Shown in pieces: positions 54,181 to 63,157 of a stretch of DNA of 64,000 nucleotides. The translations under genes were made by a program, and so were the position numbers. The DNA comes from Microbacteriaceae bacterium. GTDB taxonomy: Bacteria > Actinomycetota > Actinomycetes > Actinomycetales > Microbacteriaceae. The notes beneath the pieces are model-generated. The model was not told the origin of the DNA, did not search any database, and saw nothing but the letters and a program-made list of their open reading frames with translations. How positions within the stretch are numbered: the first letter of the stretch is position 1; the number at the start of each line of letters is the position of its first letter. The stretch is taken from contig SCRE01000015.1 in assembly GCA_004297935.1 (NCBI GenBank), positions 39,598 through 103,597 on the forward strand, written 5' to 3'.

Positions 54181-55500
54181 ATGTCACCGTCGACGAAAAC
54201 CCGCTTGACCGCCCCCGCAGCAGCCGAACTCGACCCCGAGGAGCGCATGTCGCGCGACGAGCTCCAGGCGCTGCAGCTGAGTCGGCTCCAGCACACGGTC
54301 CGGCATGCGTACGAGAACGTGCCGCTGTATCAGCGCAAGTTCGCGGATGCCGGGGTGCACCCCGACGACATCCGCTCGCTCGACGACGTGGCGAAGCTTC
54401 CGTTCACTACGAAAGCCGACCTGCGTGAGACCTACCCGTTCGGCATGTTCGCCGTGCCGATGAACCAGGTGGCACGCATTCACGCATCGTCGGGAACGAC
54501 CGGTCGACCGACCGTCGTCGGCTACACCCAGACAGACCTCAACAACTGGGCGCGTCTGATCGCACGTTCGCTGCGCGCATCCGGTGTTCGCCCCGGGATG
54601 CTCGTGCACAACGCCTACGGCTACGGCCTGTTCACCGGCGGACTCGGCCTGCACGACGGCGCCCAGCTGCTCGGCACCACCGTCGTGCCGGTCTCGGGCG
54701 GGCAGACCAGCAGGCAGGTGCAGCTGATCAACGACTTCAAGCCCGATGTCATCCTGTGCACGCCGAGCTACCTGCTGACCATTGCGGATGCCCTCGCCGA
54801 GGCGGGCATCGACCCTCGCGAGACGAGTCTGAAGGTCGGTGTGCTCGGCGCGGAGCCGTGGACGAACCAGATGCGCGACGAGCTCGAACAGCGGCTGGAC
54901 ATCGACGCGCTCGACATCTACGGCCTGAGCGAGGTGATGGGACCCGGCGTCGGCAACGAGTGCATCGAAACGAAGGACGGACCGCACCTGTGGGAAGACC
55001 ATTTTCTGCCCGAGGTGATCGACGACAACACGCTTGCACCGCTGCCGGATGGCGAGATCGGCGAGCTCGTCTTCACGTCGCTGACGAAGGAGGCGTTCCC
55101 GATCATCCGCTATCGCACGCGCGATCTGACGCGCCTGCTGCCCGGCACCGCCCGCGCGGGCATGCGCAGGATGGAGAAGATCACCGGACGCGACGACGAC
55201 ATGATCATCCTGCGCGGGGTGAACCTGTTCCCGACGCAGATCGAGGAGATCGTGCTGGCGATCCCCGAGCTCTCGCCGCACTTCATCCTGGAGCTTCGCA
55301 AACCGGCACGTCTGGATGAGCTCACCGTGCGCATCGAGGCCCGCCCCGAATTCGACGCGGATGCCTGTGCGCGTGCCTGCGCCCTCCTGATCGATCGCAT
55401 CAAGCAGCACGTCGGCTCGACCGTGCTCGTGAGGCTCGAGGAACCGGGCACACTTGAGCGCAGCACCGGCAAGCTGAAGCGCGTCTACGACCTGCGGTAG
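54181..55500 (+). CDS. paaK: Phenylacetate-CoA ligase
   Basis: Activates phenylacetate to phenylacetyl-CoA with ATP, the first step of the pathway. The 439-aa adenylate-forming enzyme has the PaaK segments FTTKADLRETYPFGMFAV, the P-loop-like HASSGTTGRPTVVGYT, and YGLSEVMGPGVGNEC. It ends with ERSTGKLKRVYDLR, containing the catalytic Lys. ATG 54181 has AAGGA 5 bases upstream. Confidence 0.96.
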   Translation: MSPSTKTRLTAPAAAELDPEERMSRDELQALQLSRLQHTVRHAYENVPLYQRKFADAGVHPDDIRSLDDVAKLPFTTKADLRETYPFGMFAVPMNQVARIHASSGTTGRPTVVGYTQTDLNNWARLIARSLRASGVRPGMLVHNAYGYGLFTGGLGLHDGAQLLGTTVVPVSGGQTSRQVQLINDFKPDVILCTPSYLLTIADALAEAGIDPRETSLKVGVLGAEPWTNQMRDELEQRLDIDALDIYGLSEVMGPGVGNECIETKDGPHLWEDHFLPEVIDDNTLAPLPDGEIGELVFTSLTKEAFPIIRYRTRDLTRLLPGTARAGMRRMEKITGRDDDMIILRGVNLFPTQIEEIVLAIPELSPHFILELRKPARLDELTVRIEARPEFDADACARACALLIDRIKQHVGSTVLVRLEEPGTLERSTGKLKRVYDLR

Positions 55501-55957
55501 GTGCGGGGCAGCGCCGCGCACACATCCGGTCATCCGGTCGCTGAGCTTGCATCCGGTCGCCGCGCGCGCATCCGGTCGCTGAGCTTGTCGAAGCGCCCCC
55601 TCAACCGTTGTAGTGGAGCCAGTAGTCAGCTATGGATCCCGCCATGGTGCGGTGCATCAATCTGGCAGATCTGTGGACAACGACGTGAGCGGACACGTGT
55701 GATGACCAAGACGCAGCGCCACCCTGAAGACGCCGTCCCGCACTCCGGGTAGTGCCTCGTGAACGGAGTCCTTGCTCGACGGGGATGCCCCCGTCGAGGC
55801 GTTCACCGAACACGGCGCTCGATGTCGAGCTGACGCTGTAACTTGCGACGCCGACACAGGCAGACGTGCTGCGTATGAACCGTCGGCAAGGAAGTCTGCG
55901 AAGGAACTGGGCCATATGCATCAGCCTGGAGATCCTGCAATCATTGGCTGAGAAGTC
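55501..55957. other. Non-coding region after paaK with dispersed REP-like repeats
   Basis: Two ggtcgctgagcttg repeats (about 55548-55602), one ending tcgaagcgcc, belong to the same dispersed family as those in the helicase gene. The remaining bases (55610-55957) have no gene that I can support; short frames there are not protein-like. Confidence 0.55.
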
Positions 55958-56049
55958 CGGCCGATTCCGAGCAATACTAGCGGCTAAATCCGAGGAACAT
56001 GCTCGGCTGATTCCGAGGAGACTAGACGGCTGATTGTGAATCCGGTGTA
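55958..56049 (+). repeat. Four 23-bp tandem repeats (iteron-like) before the DUF4143 ATPase gene
   Basis: Units at 55958, 55981, 56004 and 56027 all start with cggc. The first three share cgattccgag or close variants; the fourth is diverged at its end. They end 10 bp before the gene's GTG, where an autoregulatory operator or promoter array would be expected. Confidence 0.8.
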
Positions 56050-56059
56050 CGGTTGAGGC

Positions 56060-57310
56060 GTGACCGAGTTGATCTCACGCCGTCTGCGCCCGATGTTCCG
56101 GCAACGTCTCGACGAGACGCCGGTACTGCTGCTGGAGGGGCCGCGGAGTGTCGGGAAGTCCACGCTCCTCGCGGAACTCGTCCCATCAGAAGAGCACCCG
56201 ATCTATGACCTCGACCAGGCGCAATTCCGGCTGCTTGCGCAGCAGAACGAGACCGCGCTGGTTGGCGGCGCTTCGCCCGTACTCATCGACGAGTACCAGC
56301 GTGTGCCCGCGCTCCTCGATGCGATCAAGGCGCACCTCAATCGCGAGACTCGCCCGGGCATGTTTGTCCTCGCTGGTTCTGCGAGCTACGACTCCCTGCC
56401 GAAAGGCACGCAGGCACTCACGGGCCGCATCCAGCGGCTCCCGGTGATGCCATTCACACAGACCGAGATCGATGACACCGATAACCACTTCATCGAGCGC
56501 GCATTCGAGTCAGACATCCCTCACACGGCGACACCCGCGAAGACGACGCGAGCAGACTACATCGACCGGGTGATGCGCGGGGGCATGCCGCTCGCGATCT
56601 CCTCAAGCTCCGCTGACGCCCGGAACCGCTGGATGCAAGGGCATGTGCGACAGTCGCTGGAACGGGACGCAGGGGAGATCCGACGCATCCATCGCAAGGC
56701 CGACCTGCGGCACATCCTCACGCGGATGGCCGGGCAGACGGCTGGGCTGCTCAACGTAAGCAAGGTCGCTCAGGGGCTGGAATCGTCGCGGGACACGGCG
56801 ACCGCTTACATCGAGCTACTGGAATCTCTGTTCCTGATCAGCACTCTGCCGGCATGGGGCACCACCATATCGTCGCGGAGCGTGTCAGCGCCGAAAGTGC
56901 ACGTCGTCGACTCCGGCATCGGCGCGCATCTGCTACGGTTGAGCGGTGCGAAGCTGCAGCGTCTCGACCCGTCGTCGATGACGGAGTTTGGGCATCTGCT
57001 GGAATCGTTCGTGGTGCAAGAGGCGATCCGGCAGACGACCTGGATGAGTTCGCTGGTCTCTGCCGGTCACTGGCGCACCCGCGACAATGATGAGGTCGAC
57101 CTCGTCCTTGAGCGCCACGACGGGGCTGTCATCGGCATCGAAGTCAAGGCCGGCGAGCGGGTGGAGGGCAATCAGTTCGCGGGGCTGAGGAAACTGCGGG
57201 ATAGGCTCGGGACGGCCTTCGCGGCGGGCGTGGCCTTCCACCTCGGCCAGGTCGGCTACGAGGAAGAGGATCGCATCCACTCGCTCCCCGTCGAGCGACT
57301 CTGGACCTGA
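56060..57310 (+). CDS. AAA-type ATPase with DUF4143
   Basis: A 416-aa ATP-binding protein of the AAA_14/DUF4143 group. Walker A is LLLEGPRSVGKSTLLAEL, Walker B VLIDEYQRVPALLDAIK; the C-terminal DUF4143 has EFGHLLESFVVQEAIRQ and NDEVDLVLERHDGAVIGIEVKAG, a restriction-endonuclease-like pattern (D, ExK). Such proteins are common accessory genes in variable regions, with no settled function; links to toxin-antitoxin or DNA maintenance are speculation. The gene is preceded by four 23-bp repeats. Confidence 0.85.
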   Translation: MTELISRRLRPMFRQRLDETPVLLLEGPRSVGKSTLLAELVPSEEHPIYDLDQAQFRLLAQQNETALVGGASPVLIDEYQRVPALLDAIKAHLNRETRPGMFVLAGSASYDSLPKGTQALTGRIQRLPVMPFTQTEIDDTDNHFIERAFESDIPHTATPAKTTRADYIDRVMRGGMPLAISSSSADARNRWMQGHVRQSLERDAGEIRRIHRKADLRHILTRMAGQTAGLLNVSKVAQGLESSRDTATAYIELLESLFLISTLPAWGTTISSRSVSAPKVHVVDSGIGAHLLRLSGAKLQRLDPSSMTEFGHLLESFVVQEAIRQTTWMSSLVSAGHWRTRDNDEVDLVLERHDGAVIGIEVKAGERVEGNQFAGLRKLRDRLGTAFAAGVAFHLGQVGYEEEDRIHSLPVERLWT

Positions 57311-57540
57311 CACACAGCCCCCGCGCTGAGTCTGCCTGTCCTCGAGCACGAACGCTTGCCCACAGAGCTGCGTGTCCTTCTTGACTTCAACGCAGGTCTC
57401 AGGCCCGCGAAATTCACAATCTCTACATCCTCCGCAGTAGACCGAAGCCGCGTAATCACGCGGAAGCAGACGGAGCTACTTTTGCTTCCCTACGCCGTGC
57501 GTTTTTCTATGTAGTGCCACGCGGCTGACCGTGAGATCGT
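57311..57540. other. Intergenic region with one copy of a 16-bp palindrome
   Basis: 57448-57463 reads ccgcgtaatcacgcgg, one mismatch from the perfect palindrome at 57754. No gene seen. Confidence 0.5.
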
Positions 57541-57690
57541 TCACGTCGAGGGGCAGTTCGCTTCGAGATGCCCCTCGGCACAGGCGATGTCTGCTGCGGC
57601 GTGCCGGGATGATGCGTCGAGTTTTGTCGTTGCCGTGGAGAGGTAGCTGCGAACAGTGCCTTCGGTCAGATGGAGGGTGTGTGGCCAGAT
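57541..57690 (-). pseudogene. Remnant of a LuxR/NarL-type regulator
   Basis: In one minus-strand frame HLTEGTVRSYLSTATTKLDA and SSRHAAADIACAEGHL match the C-terminal two helices of a LuxR-type HTH. No upstream receiver or full HTH is left. It sits between two similar palindromic segments. Confidence 0.55.
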
Positions 57691-57753
57691 CCTCATCCCC
57701 GCAACAGTCGCCGTCCTCGGCCACCGCCGTAGTGACACCCGGATACGGCAGAG

Positions 57754-57769
57754 CCGCGTGATCACGCGG
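57754..57769. promoter_or_regulatory. Perfect 16-bp palindrome ccgcgtgatcacgcgg
   Basis: A perfect palindrome followed by gaagtagacgcaggtat; the site at 57448 has the related gaagcagacggagctac after it, so about 43 bp are repeated around the LuxR remnant. It could be a regulator site or the edges of a lost element. Confidence 0.5.
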
Positions 57770-57870
57770 AAGTAGACGCAGGTATCTTTGCACCCATACG
57801 GGGTATCACCCGCGATATTGTGCGTGCGTTGCGGTCGTCGGCGTTGTCGCCGTGGGAAACTGGGCATGAC

Positions 57871-58518
57871 ATGACAGACACGACGGAGCTCAAGCGGGGG
57901 CGCCCCGGCTACGATCAGCGCGCCGTGCTCGAGGTCGCTGTGACCGCGTTCAACGAATTCGGCTACGACGCCACCTCGATGGGCGTGCTCGCAAAGCGGC
58001 TCGGCCTCTCGAAGTCGGCGATCTACCATCACTTTCCGGCGAAGGAGAACATCCTCGAGCTCGCCCTCGACGAGGCGTTGACCGCTCTCGAGGCTGTGCT
58101 GGTCGAGAACCTGCTGACCGAAGTGGATGCCGCGGCTGGCAACACTGCGGGCACCGCAAGCGCCCCAGGAAGTGCAGTCGATCGTCTGGCCGCTGTGCTG
58201 CGCGGCGCCGTCGCAGTGCTCGTCGACAAGCTGCCCTCGGTGACACTGCTGTTGCGGGTGCGCGGCAACACGGATGTCGAACGCCGAGCGCTCACCCGAC
58301 GGCGGGCGTTCGACCGTTCGGTCGCCGCACTCGTCGTTGAAGCACGCGACGAGGGTTCGCTGCGCAGGGATGTCGAGCCGGCAATCGTGTCACGCCTGCT
58401 GTTCGGCATGATCAACTCGATCGTCGAGTGGTACCGTCCGGGCGGGCCGGTGGATGCCGCGACACTCGCCGACGACGTGCTGACGGTCGCCCTCGACGGC
58501 CTGCGCGTGCCGCGATGA
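57871..58518 (+). CDS. TetR-family regulator, probable PaaR
   Basis: A 215-aa repressor. The N-terminal HTH reads GRPGYDQRAVLEVAVTAFNE, GYDATSMGVLAKRLGLSKSA and IYHHFPAKENILELALDEAL, closely resembling actinobacterial PaaR-type regulators of phenylacetate genes. The C-terminal ligand domain is typical of the family. It sits 2.4 kb from paaK, separated by an accessory insert, and overlaps the next gene by 4 bp. The palindrome at 53543 is its best candidate site. PaaR status is an inference. Confidence 0.8.
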   Translation: MTDTTELKRGRPGYDQRAVLEVAVTAFNEFGYDATSMGVLAKRLGLSKSAIYHHFPAKENILELALDEALTALEAVLVENLLTEVDAAAGNTAGTASAPGSAVDRLAAVLRGAVAVLVDKLPSVTLLLRVRGNTDVERRALTRRRAFDRSVAALVVEARDEGSLRRDVEPAIVSRLLFGMINSIVEWYRPGGPVDAATLADDVLTVALDGLRVPR

Positions 58519-59858
58519 GCGATTCGGCCGCGGGTGACGACGCCGTCCAGACGCGAGCCATCCTCGACCTCACGATGCGACTGGCAGAGGTGATCTTCTC
58601 GGCCGGTGCCGGTGCGGAAGACGCGACCGCCGCGATGCAGGCGATCACGCGCGCCTACGGCCTGAAGACCACGGACGCCGACATCACGCACACCCTGCTC
58701 ACCCTCACCCATGAGAACGTCCAGACCCATGAGTCCGTGTCGCGCAGCCGTAACGTGAAATACCGCAACCTCGACTACGCGAAGCTGGCGGCGACATCCG
58801 CTCTGATCGGCGAGATCATCGAGCGGAAGCTTGATGTCGCAAGCGCTCGCAAGCGCATCGCCACGATCGTCAGCGCGAAGCCGCAGGTGCCTTGGGTGTG
58901 GCGCCGAATCGGCTGGAGCCTCGTCGGTGCGGGTGCCGCATTCATCGCGACGTTCGTCGTCGATTTCGTGACATCGAGGCTGGCGTCGAGGCGTGTGCCC
59001 GTGTTCTACCAGTCCGTCGCCGGCGGAGCGATCGGCCCGATCGCCGCCGCGCTCGTGCAGCTGTTCGACCCGGGCGAGTCCGCGTCGATCGTCGTGGTCG
59101 CCACGATCATCATGCTGTTGGCCGGCGTCACCACGTTCGGCGCCGTGCACGACACGCTGTCGGGCTTCTATGTGACCGGGACCGCCCGGCTGATGGAAGC
59201 ACTGCTCATCACGGCCGGACTCGTCGCCGGCGTCGCCGGCGCGTCGCTGCTGCTTGGCCGGCTCGGTCTCGATCTGACGATCGAAGCGGATGCGACGGCC
59301 TCGTTCGCGACGCTGCCGACGCAGCTGGCGGCATCCGTTGTCATCGTGATCGGGTTCGGGCTGGCGGTGCAGGTGCCGTGGCGGTCGTTCTGGGCGATCT
59401 GCGTGCTCGGTGCACTGGCCGAACTGGTCTATGTGCTCGGCTTCGGCGCCGGGTTCGGCCGGGTGTGGTCGTCGGCCGCCGCGGCCATCGTGGTCGGCCT
59501 GGTCGCCGCGATCGCGTCTCGGGTCGTGCGCATGCCGCCGCTGGCGATCGTCGTCTCAGCACTTGTGCCTCTCGTTCCGGGGCTGATCCTGTTCCAGGGG
59601 CTGCTACAGCTGGCCGACGGCCAGCTCACCGGCATTCTCAGCATGCTGAGCGCCGCCGGGGTCGCCGGGGCGCTGGCGGCCGGGGCCATCCTGGGTCAAT
59701 ATCTGGTGCAGGCCGTGTGGGGGCCCGCCCGCCGCCTGCAACGCCGATTCATCGGGCCGCTGATGGCGATGCCCGTGCAATTCGGCCGCCGCGCCGACCG
59801 AGGCACGGCCGGCGGCGCGACAGCAGGCACAGGCAAGCGCGCGGGCAAGCGGATCTGA
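58515..59858 (+). CDS. ThrE-type threonine/serine exporter
   Basis: A 447-aa membrane protein with an N-terminal ThrE domain (LDLTMRLAEVIFSAGAGAEDA with the conserved cytosolic motif, KYRNLDYAKLAATSALI) and about ten TM helices ending in a second ThrE_2-like half (IVVSALVPLVPGLILFQGLLQLADGQ). It exports threonine or serine in Corynebacterium. It is coupled to the TetR gene by ATGA overlap, so it may be co-regulated. The C-terminus is Gly/Ala/Arg-rich. Confidence 0.9.
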   Translation: MSDSAAGDDAVQTRAILDLTMRLAEVIFSAGAGAEDATAAMQAITRAYGLKTTDADITHTLLTLTHENVQTHESVSRSRNVKYRNLDYAKLAATSALIGEIIERKLDVASARKRIATIVSAKPQVPWVWRRIGWSLVGAGAAFIATFVVDFVTSRLASRRVPVFYQSVAGGAIGPIAAALVQLFDPGESASIVVVATIIMLLAGVTTFGAVHDTLSGFYVTGTARLMEALLITAGLVAGVAGASLLLGRLGLDLTIEADATASFATLPTQLAASVVIVIGFGLAVQVPWRSFWAICVLGALAELVYVLGFGAGFGRVWSSAAAAIVVGLVAAIASRVVRMPPLAIVVSALVPLVPGLILFQGLLQLADGQLTGILSMLSAAGVAGALAAGAILGQYLVQAVWGPARRLQRRFIGPLMAMPVQFGRRADRGTAGGATAGTGKRAGKRI

Positions 59859-60151
59859 ACCCCGATTCACGTCAAACCGGACCTTTTGCGACAAACCGGA
59901 TGCCACCTCGAAAACGGTCCGGTCCAGCGTGTGATATCCGGTCCAGCCTCGGGGCCGAGAGAGGCAGACCACTGGGACTCCATCCGCCATTCGACGCGGT
60001 CGCAAACCGGGGCTCTTGCCAACTACACGAACGTTTGCCAAACTGACCTTGTCAGCTTGGAGCCGTGGCGCCGTGCATCAATGGAGTTGCACCGTCACCG
60101 TGCACCTCGCCGACGAAAGTCAAGCCTTGTGCGTTCTTTGAGGAGTCAATG
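59859..60151. other. Intergenic region before the NCS1 permease
   Basis: Contains an imperfect hairpin with arms accggacc / ggtccggt (about 59876-59930) and several ccggtcc/ccggtcca repeats. An AGGAG site at 60141 serves the permease. No gene seen. Confidence 0.5.
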
Positions 60152-61642
60152 ATGACAAATATCCCAGACGGTTTCAGCAGTCGGTTGTACAACAAGGACA
60201 TCGCGCCGCGTTCCGGCATCGGCAAATGGGGCACCTGGGAGCTGTTCGCCTGGTGGATGTCGGCCTGGCACAGCCTGGGCGGCTACGCCTTCGCCGTCGG
60301 ACTGATCGTTCTCGGCATCAACGGGTGGCAGATGGCCGTGGGGCTGAGCCTCGGCATCGTGATCATCTATTTCATGAGCAACCTGATGGGTATCGCCGGC
60401 CAGAAAGTCGGGGTGCCGTTCCCCGTCTTCGCCCGGGCGAGCTTCGGTGTGTTCGGCGCGAACATTCCAGCACTGTTGCGCGCCATCGTGGCGATCTTCT
60501 GGTATGGAATCCAGACCTGGTTGGCATCCGCCGTCATCATGATCCTCGTGGTCAAGCTGTGGCCGGCGACGGAACCGATGACCAAGGGCGACTTCCTCGG
60601 CCTGTCCGGTCTGGGCTGGATCTGCTTCCTCTTCCTCTGGGCCGTGCAACTGCTCGTGCTGCACCGCGGCATCGAAACGGTGCGCAAGCTGACGGTCTTC
60701 GCCGGGCCGGCGATCTGGGTGGCCATGGCAGCCCTCGCCATCTGGACGCTGAATCGGGCCGGCTGGTCGCTCGACTGGAACTATCACGAGGCGGGCGCGA
60801 GCCAGAGCTTCGGGGCGCTCTTCATCGCAACCTGCGCAGCGATGTTCATCACTGTCGCGTACATGGCCGGACCGATGCTGAACTTCGCGGACTTCACGCG
60901 TCTCTCACCGAGTCGGAGGGCCGTCATCCGAGGCAACGCTCTCGGCCTGCTGCTGAACGGCATCGCGTTCGGTGTCGTGTCGATCATCATCGCGCTGGCG
61001 TCGGTCAAGGTCTACGGCAAGGCCATCCAGGACCCGATCCTGCTGCTGAAGGAAATCGACAACCCGACCCTGCTGTTGCTCACGATCATCGTCGTGGTCA
61101 TCGCAACCGCTGGAATCAACGTCATTCTGAACTTCGTCTCTCCGTCGTACGACATTTCGAACGCGGCCCCGAAGCAGATCAGCTTCCGGCGCGGCGGCTT
61201 GATCACCGCAGTGCTCGCCGTCATCGTCACACCGTGGAACCTCTACTCGAACCCCGTCGTCGTGAACCAATTCATCGGCGGAGTCGGCGCACTGATGGGG
61301 CCACTGTTGGGGATCGTGCTGATCGACTACTACCTGATCCGCAAGGCTCAGATCAACGCGGCCAGTCTCTACAGCGACGCACCGGACGGGCGCTACTTCT
61401 ATCACCGTGGCGCCAACCTCAACTCGGTGTATGCGCTGATCGTGTCGGGGGTCATCACGCTGACGATCACCTTCGTGCCTGCGTTCAGCTCGCTGGCGCC
61501 GTTCGCGTGGCCGATCGGTGTCATCCTGGGCGGCCTGTTCTGCCTTGTTTTCAACCGGATGCGCCCGAATGTGCACGCACGTGCAGCGGATCTCGCCGAC
61601 GAGGCCAACGCGCCCGACGCGGTCGACGAGGTCGGCGTCTAG
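60152..61642 (+). CDS. NCS1-family nucleobase/hydantoin permease
   Basis: A 496-aa importer with 12 helices. NCS1 features include MTNIPDGFSSRLYNKDIAP, WELFAWWMSAWHSLGGYAF, GVPFPVFARASFGVFGANIP and FADFTRLSPS. The family carries uracil, cytosine, allantoin or hydantoin. The genes after it (an M20 amidohydrolase and a carbamoyl hydrolase) suggest a pyrimidine, hydantoin or ureide substrate. ATG 60152 is 6 bases after AGGAG; the ATG just upstream is less well spaced. Confidence 0.9.
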   Translation: MTNIPDGFSSRLYNKDIAPRSGIGKWGTWELFAWWMSAWHSLGGYAFAVGLIVLGINGWQMAVGLSLGIVIIYFMSNLMGIAGQKVGVPFPVFARASFGVFGANIPALLRAIVAIFWYGIQTWLASAVIMILVVKLWPATEPMTKGDFLGLSGLGWICFLFLWAVQLLVLHRGIETVRKLTVFAGPAIWVAMAALAIWTLNRAGWSLDWNYHEAGASQSFGALFIATCAAMFITVAYMAGPMLNFADFTRLSPSRRAVIRGNALGLLLNGIAFGVVSIIIALASVKVYGKAIQDPILLLKEIDNPTLLLLTIIVVVIATAGINVILNFVSPSYDISNAAPKQISFRRGGLITAVLAVIVTPWNLYSNPVVVNQFIGGVGALMGPLLGIVLIDYYLIRKAQINAASLYSDAPDGRYFYHRGANLNSVYALIVSGVITLTITFVPAFSSLAPFAWPIGVILGGLFCLVFNRMRPNVHARAADLADEANAPDAVDEVGV

Positions 61643-61651
61643 GCCGACGAC

Positions 61652-61708
61652 GCAGTGCCGACGACGAGCGGCGGCATCGACGAGCGGCGGCATCGACGTC
61701 GGCACTGC
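61652..61708. repeat. Inverted repeat with internal tandem duplication after the NCS1 gene
   Basis: Arms gcagtgccgacg / cgtcggcactgc (12 bp, perfect) enclose two copies of gacgagcggcggcatc. It may end or stabilise the permease mRNA. Confidence 0.65.
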
Positions 61709-61786
61709 ACGCCCGACTTCCAGCAGTGCACTCCACGTGATCACATGACCGCGCGGCCCCGTGAGCAAGTGAGTAGGTGAGTCCCG

Positions 61787-63040
61787 ATGACTGCTGCGCG
61801 CGAGCTCGCGCCGTCCATGGGCCGGGTGGCGGCCGAGTTGCGCGCGCTCTCCGGCATCTGTGACGATTCGTTCAGCGGATGGACGCGAGAAGTGTTCACC
61901 GAGCCATACCGTGATTCGCGGCAGTGGATTCAGAATGCGATGCGCGATGCCGGACTCGAGGTGTATGTCGACGGTGCCGGAAACATCGTCGGCAGACTGC
62001 AAGGATCGTCGACGGGAGCACCGGTGATCGTGACCGGATCGCATACCGACACGGTCACCTCCGGCGGCCGGTTCGACGGGATCGTCGGGGTGCTCGGTGG
62101 AATCGAAACGGCTCGGCGTCTGCGGGAGGAAGGCATCCGTCTCACGCACGACCTGATCGTGATCGATTTCCTCGGCGAGGAACCGAACGAATTCGGTTTG
62201 AGCTGCTTGGGCAGCAGAACCCTTGCCGGTGAGTTGACGACGTCAGACCTTGATCGCGTCAATCCTCGTGGCATCAGCCTGGGAGACCGCTACGCGGGTT
62301 TCGGGCTCGACCCGAGTGCGGTCATCTCCAACGATTGGGCACGAACGGGCGCCCTGCACGGCTATCTCGAACTGCATATCGAGCAGGGTCCGACGCTCGA
62401 GGAACGCGGCATTCCGATCGGAATCGTGACCGCGATCGCGGGGATCGAACGGCTGGTCGCAACATTTCGCGGTCGAGCAGATCATGCCGGGACCAGGAGC
62501 ATGGATTCTCGGCAGGACGCGATGGTCGCCGCCGCCGAGGCCGTGCTCGCCGTCCGTCGTGAAGGCTGCTCCGCACCGGTGCATGGCGTGGCGACGACGA
62601 CGCAGGTGCGCTCGCTGACGGAATCGCCGAACGTCGTGCCGAGTCTGGTCACGATGCGCAGCGAGGTCCGGAGCATCGATGCCAGCTGGCTGAGCGGCAC
62701 GCGCCGTCGTCTCGCCGAGGAGATTCAAGCGTCGGCGAATGCGACCGGCGTCGACGTCGAGTTCGACTGGACGCACGACAACGACGTGGTCGAGACCACA
62801 TCAGGGGTGCAGGACATCGCCGCCGCAGCAGCGAGTGCTATCGGAGCGCCCTGGATGCCGATCCCGAGCGGGGCCACGCACGACGCGGTGCACATGGCGC
62901 GTCTGACCCGGATGGGAATGATCTTCGTCCCATCGCGCGACGGCAAGAGCCACTGCCCGGAGGAGTGGACCGAGCTCGACGACATCGCGACCGGGATCCG
63001 TGTCCTCGCCGATACGGTCCTCAGGCTGGACACCGAATAG
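61787..63040 (+). CDS. M20-family Zn-dependent amidohydrolase (allantoate/N-carbamoyl amino acid type)
   Basis: A 417-aa metal-dependent amidase. Metal-site motifs are GSHTDTVTSGGRFDG (His, Asp), LGEEPNEFGLSCLGS (Glu pair) and a C-terminal GATHDAVHMARLTRMGMIF with the bridging His. ELHIEQGPTLEERGIPIGIV is the dimer-domain start usual in hydantoinase/carbamoylase enzymes (HyuC, AllC, Pyd-type). It follows the NCS1 permease and probably acts on the imported compound. The precise substrate is not fixed by sequence. Confidence 0.9.
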   Translation: MTAARELAPSMGRVAAELRALSGICDDSFSGWTREVFTEPYRDSRQWIQNAMRDAGLEVYVDGAGNIVGRLQGSSTGAPVIVTGSHTDTVTSGGRFDGIVGVLGGIETARRLREEGIRLTHDLIVIDFLGEEPNEFGLSCLGSRTLAGELTTSDLDRVNPRGISLGDRYAGFGLDPSAVISNDWARTGALHGYLELHIEQGPTLEERGIPIGIVTAIAGIERLVATFRGRADHAGTRSMDSRQDAMVAAAEAVLAVRREGCSAPVHGVATTTQVRSLTESPNVVPSLVTMRSEVRSIDASWLSGTRRRLAEEIQASANATGVDVEFDWTHDNDVVETTSGVQDIAAAAASAIGAPWMPIPSGATHDAVHMARLTRMGMIFVPSRDGKSHCPEEWTELDDIATGIRVLADTVLRLDTE

Positions 63041-63065
63041 CGCGATACCCGCGGCTCCGGCGAGA

Positions 63066-63150
63066 GAGGTCTCGATACGGGTCTCGATACGGGTCTCGAT
63101 ACGCTCGTACCGCGCTACTCGACCACCGTCTTTTCCTTGCTACTCGATCA
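63066..63150. repeat. Dispersed ctcgatacg repeat between two convergent genes
   Basis: Three copies of the 12-mer ctcgatacgggt are followed by acgctcgtaccgcgctactc and gaccaccgtctttt, similar to the MITE interior. No terminal inverted repeats or target duplication were seen. Confidence 0.7.
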
Positions 63151-63157
63151 CCGTCTG

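Noticed and set aside
55958-56049. CRISPR-like array before the DUF4143 gene
   Set aside because: The 23-bp units are directly tandem, without spacers.
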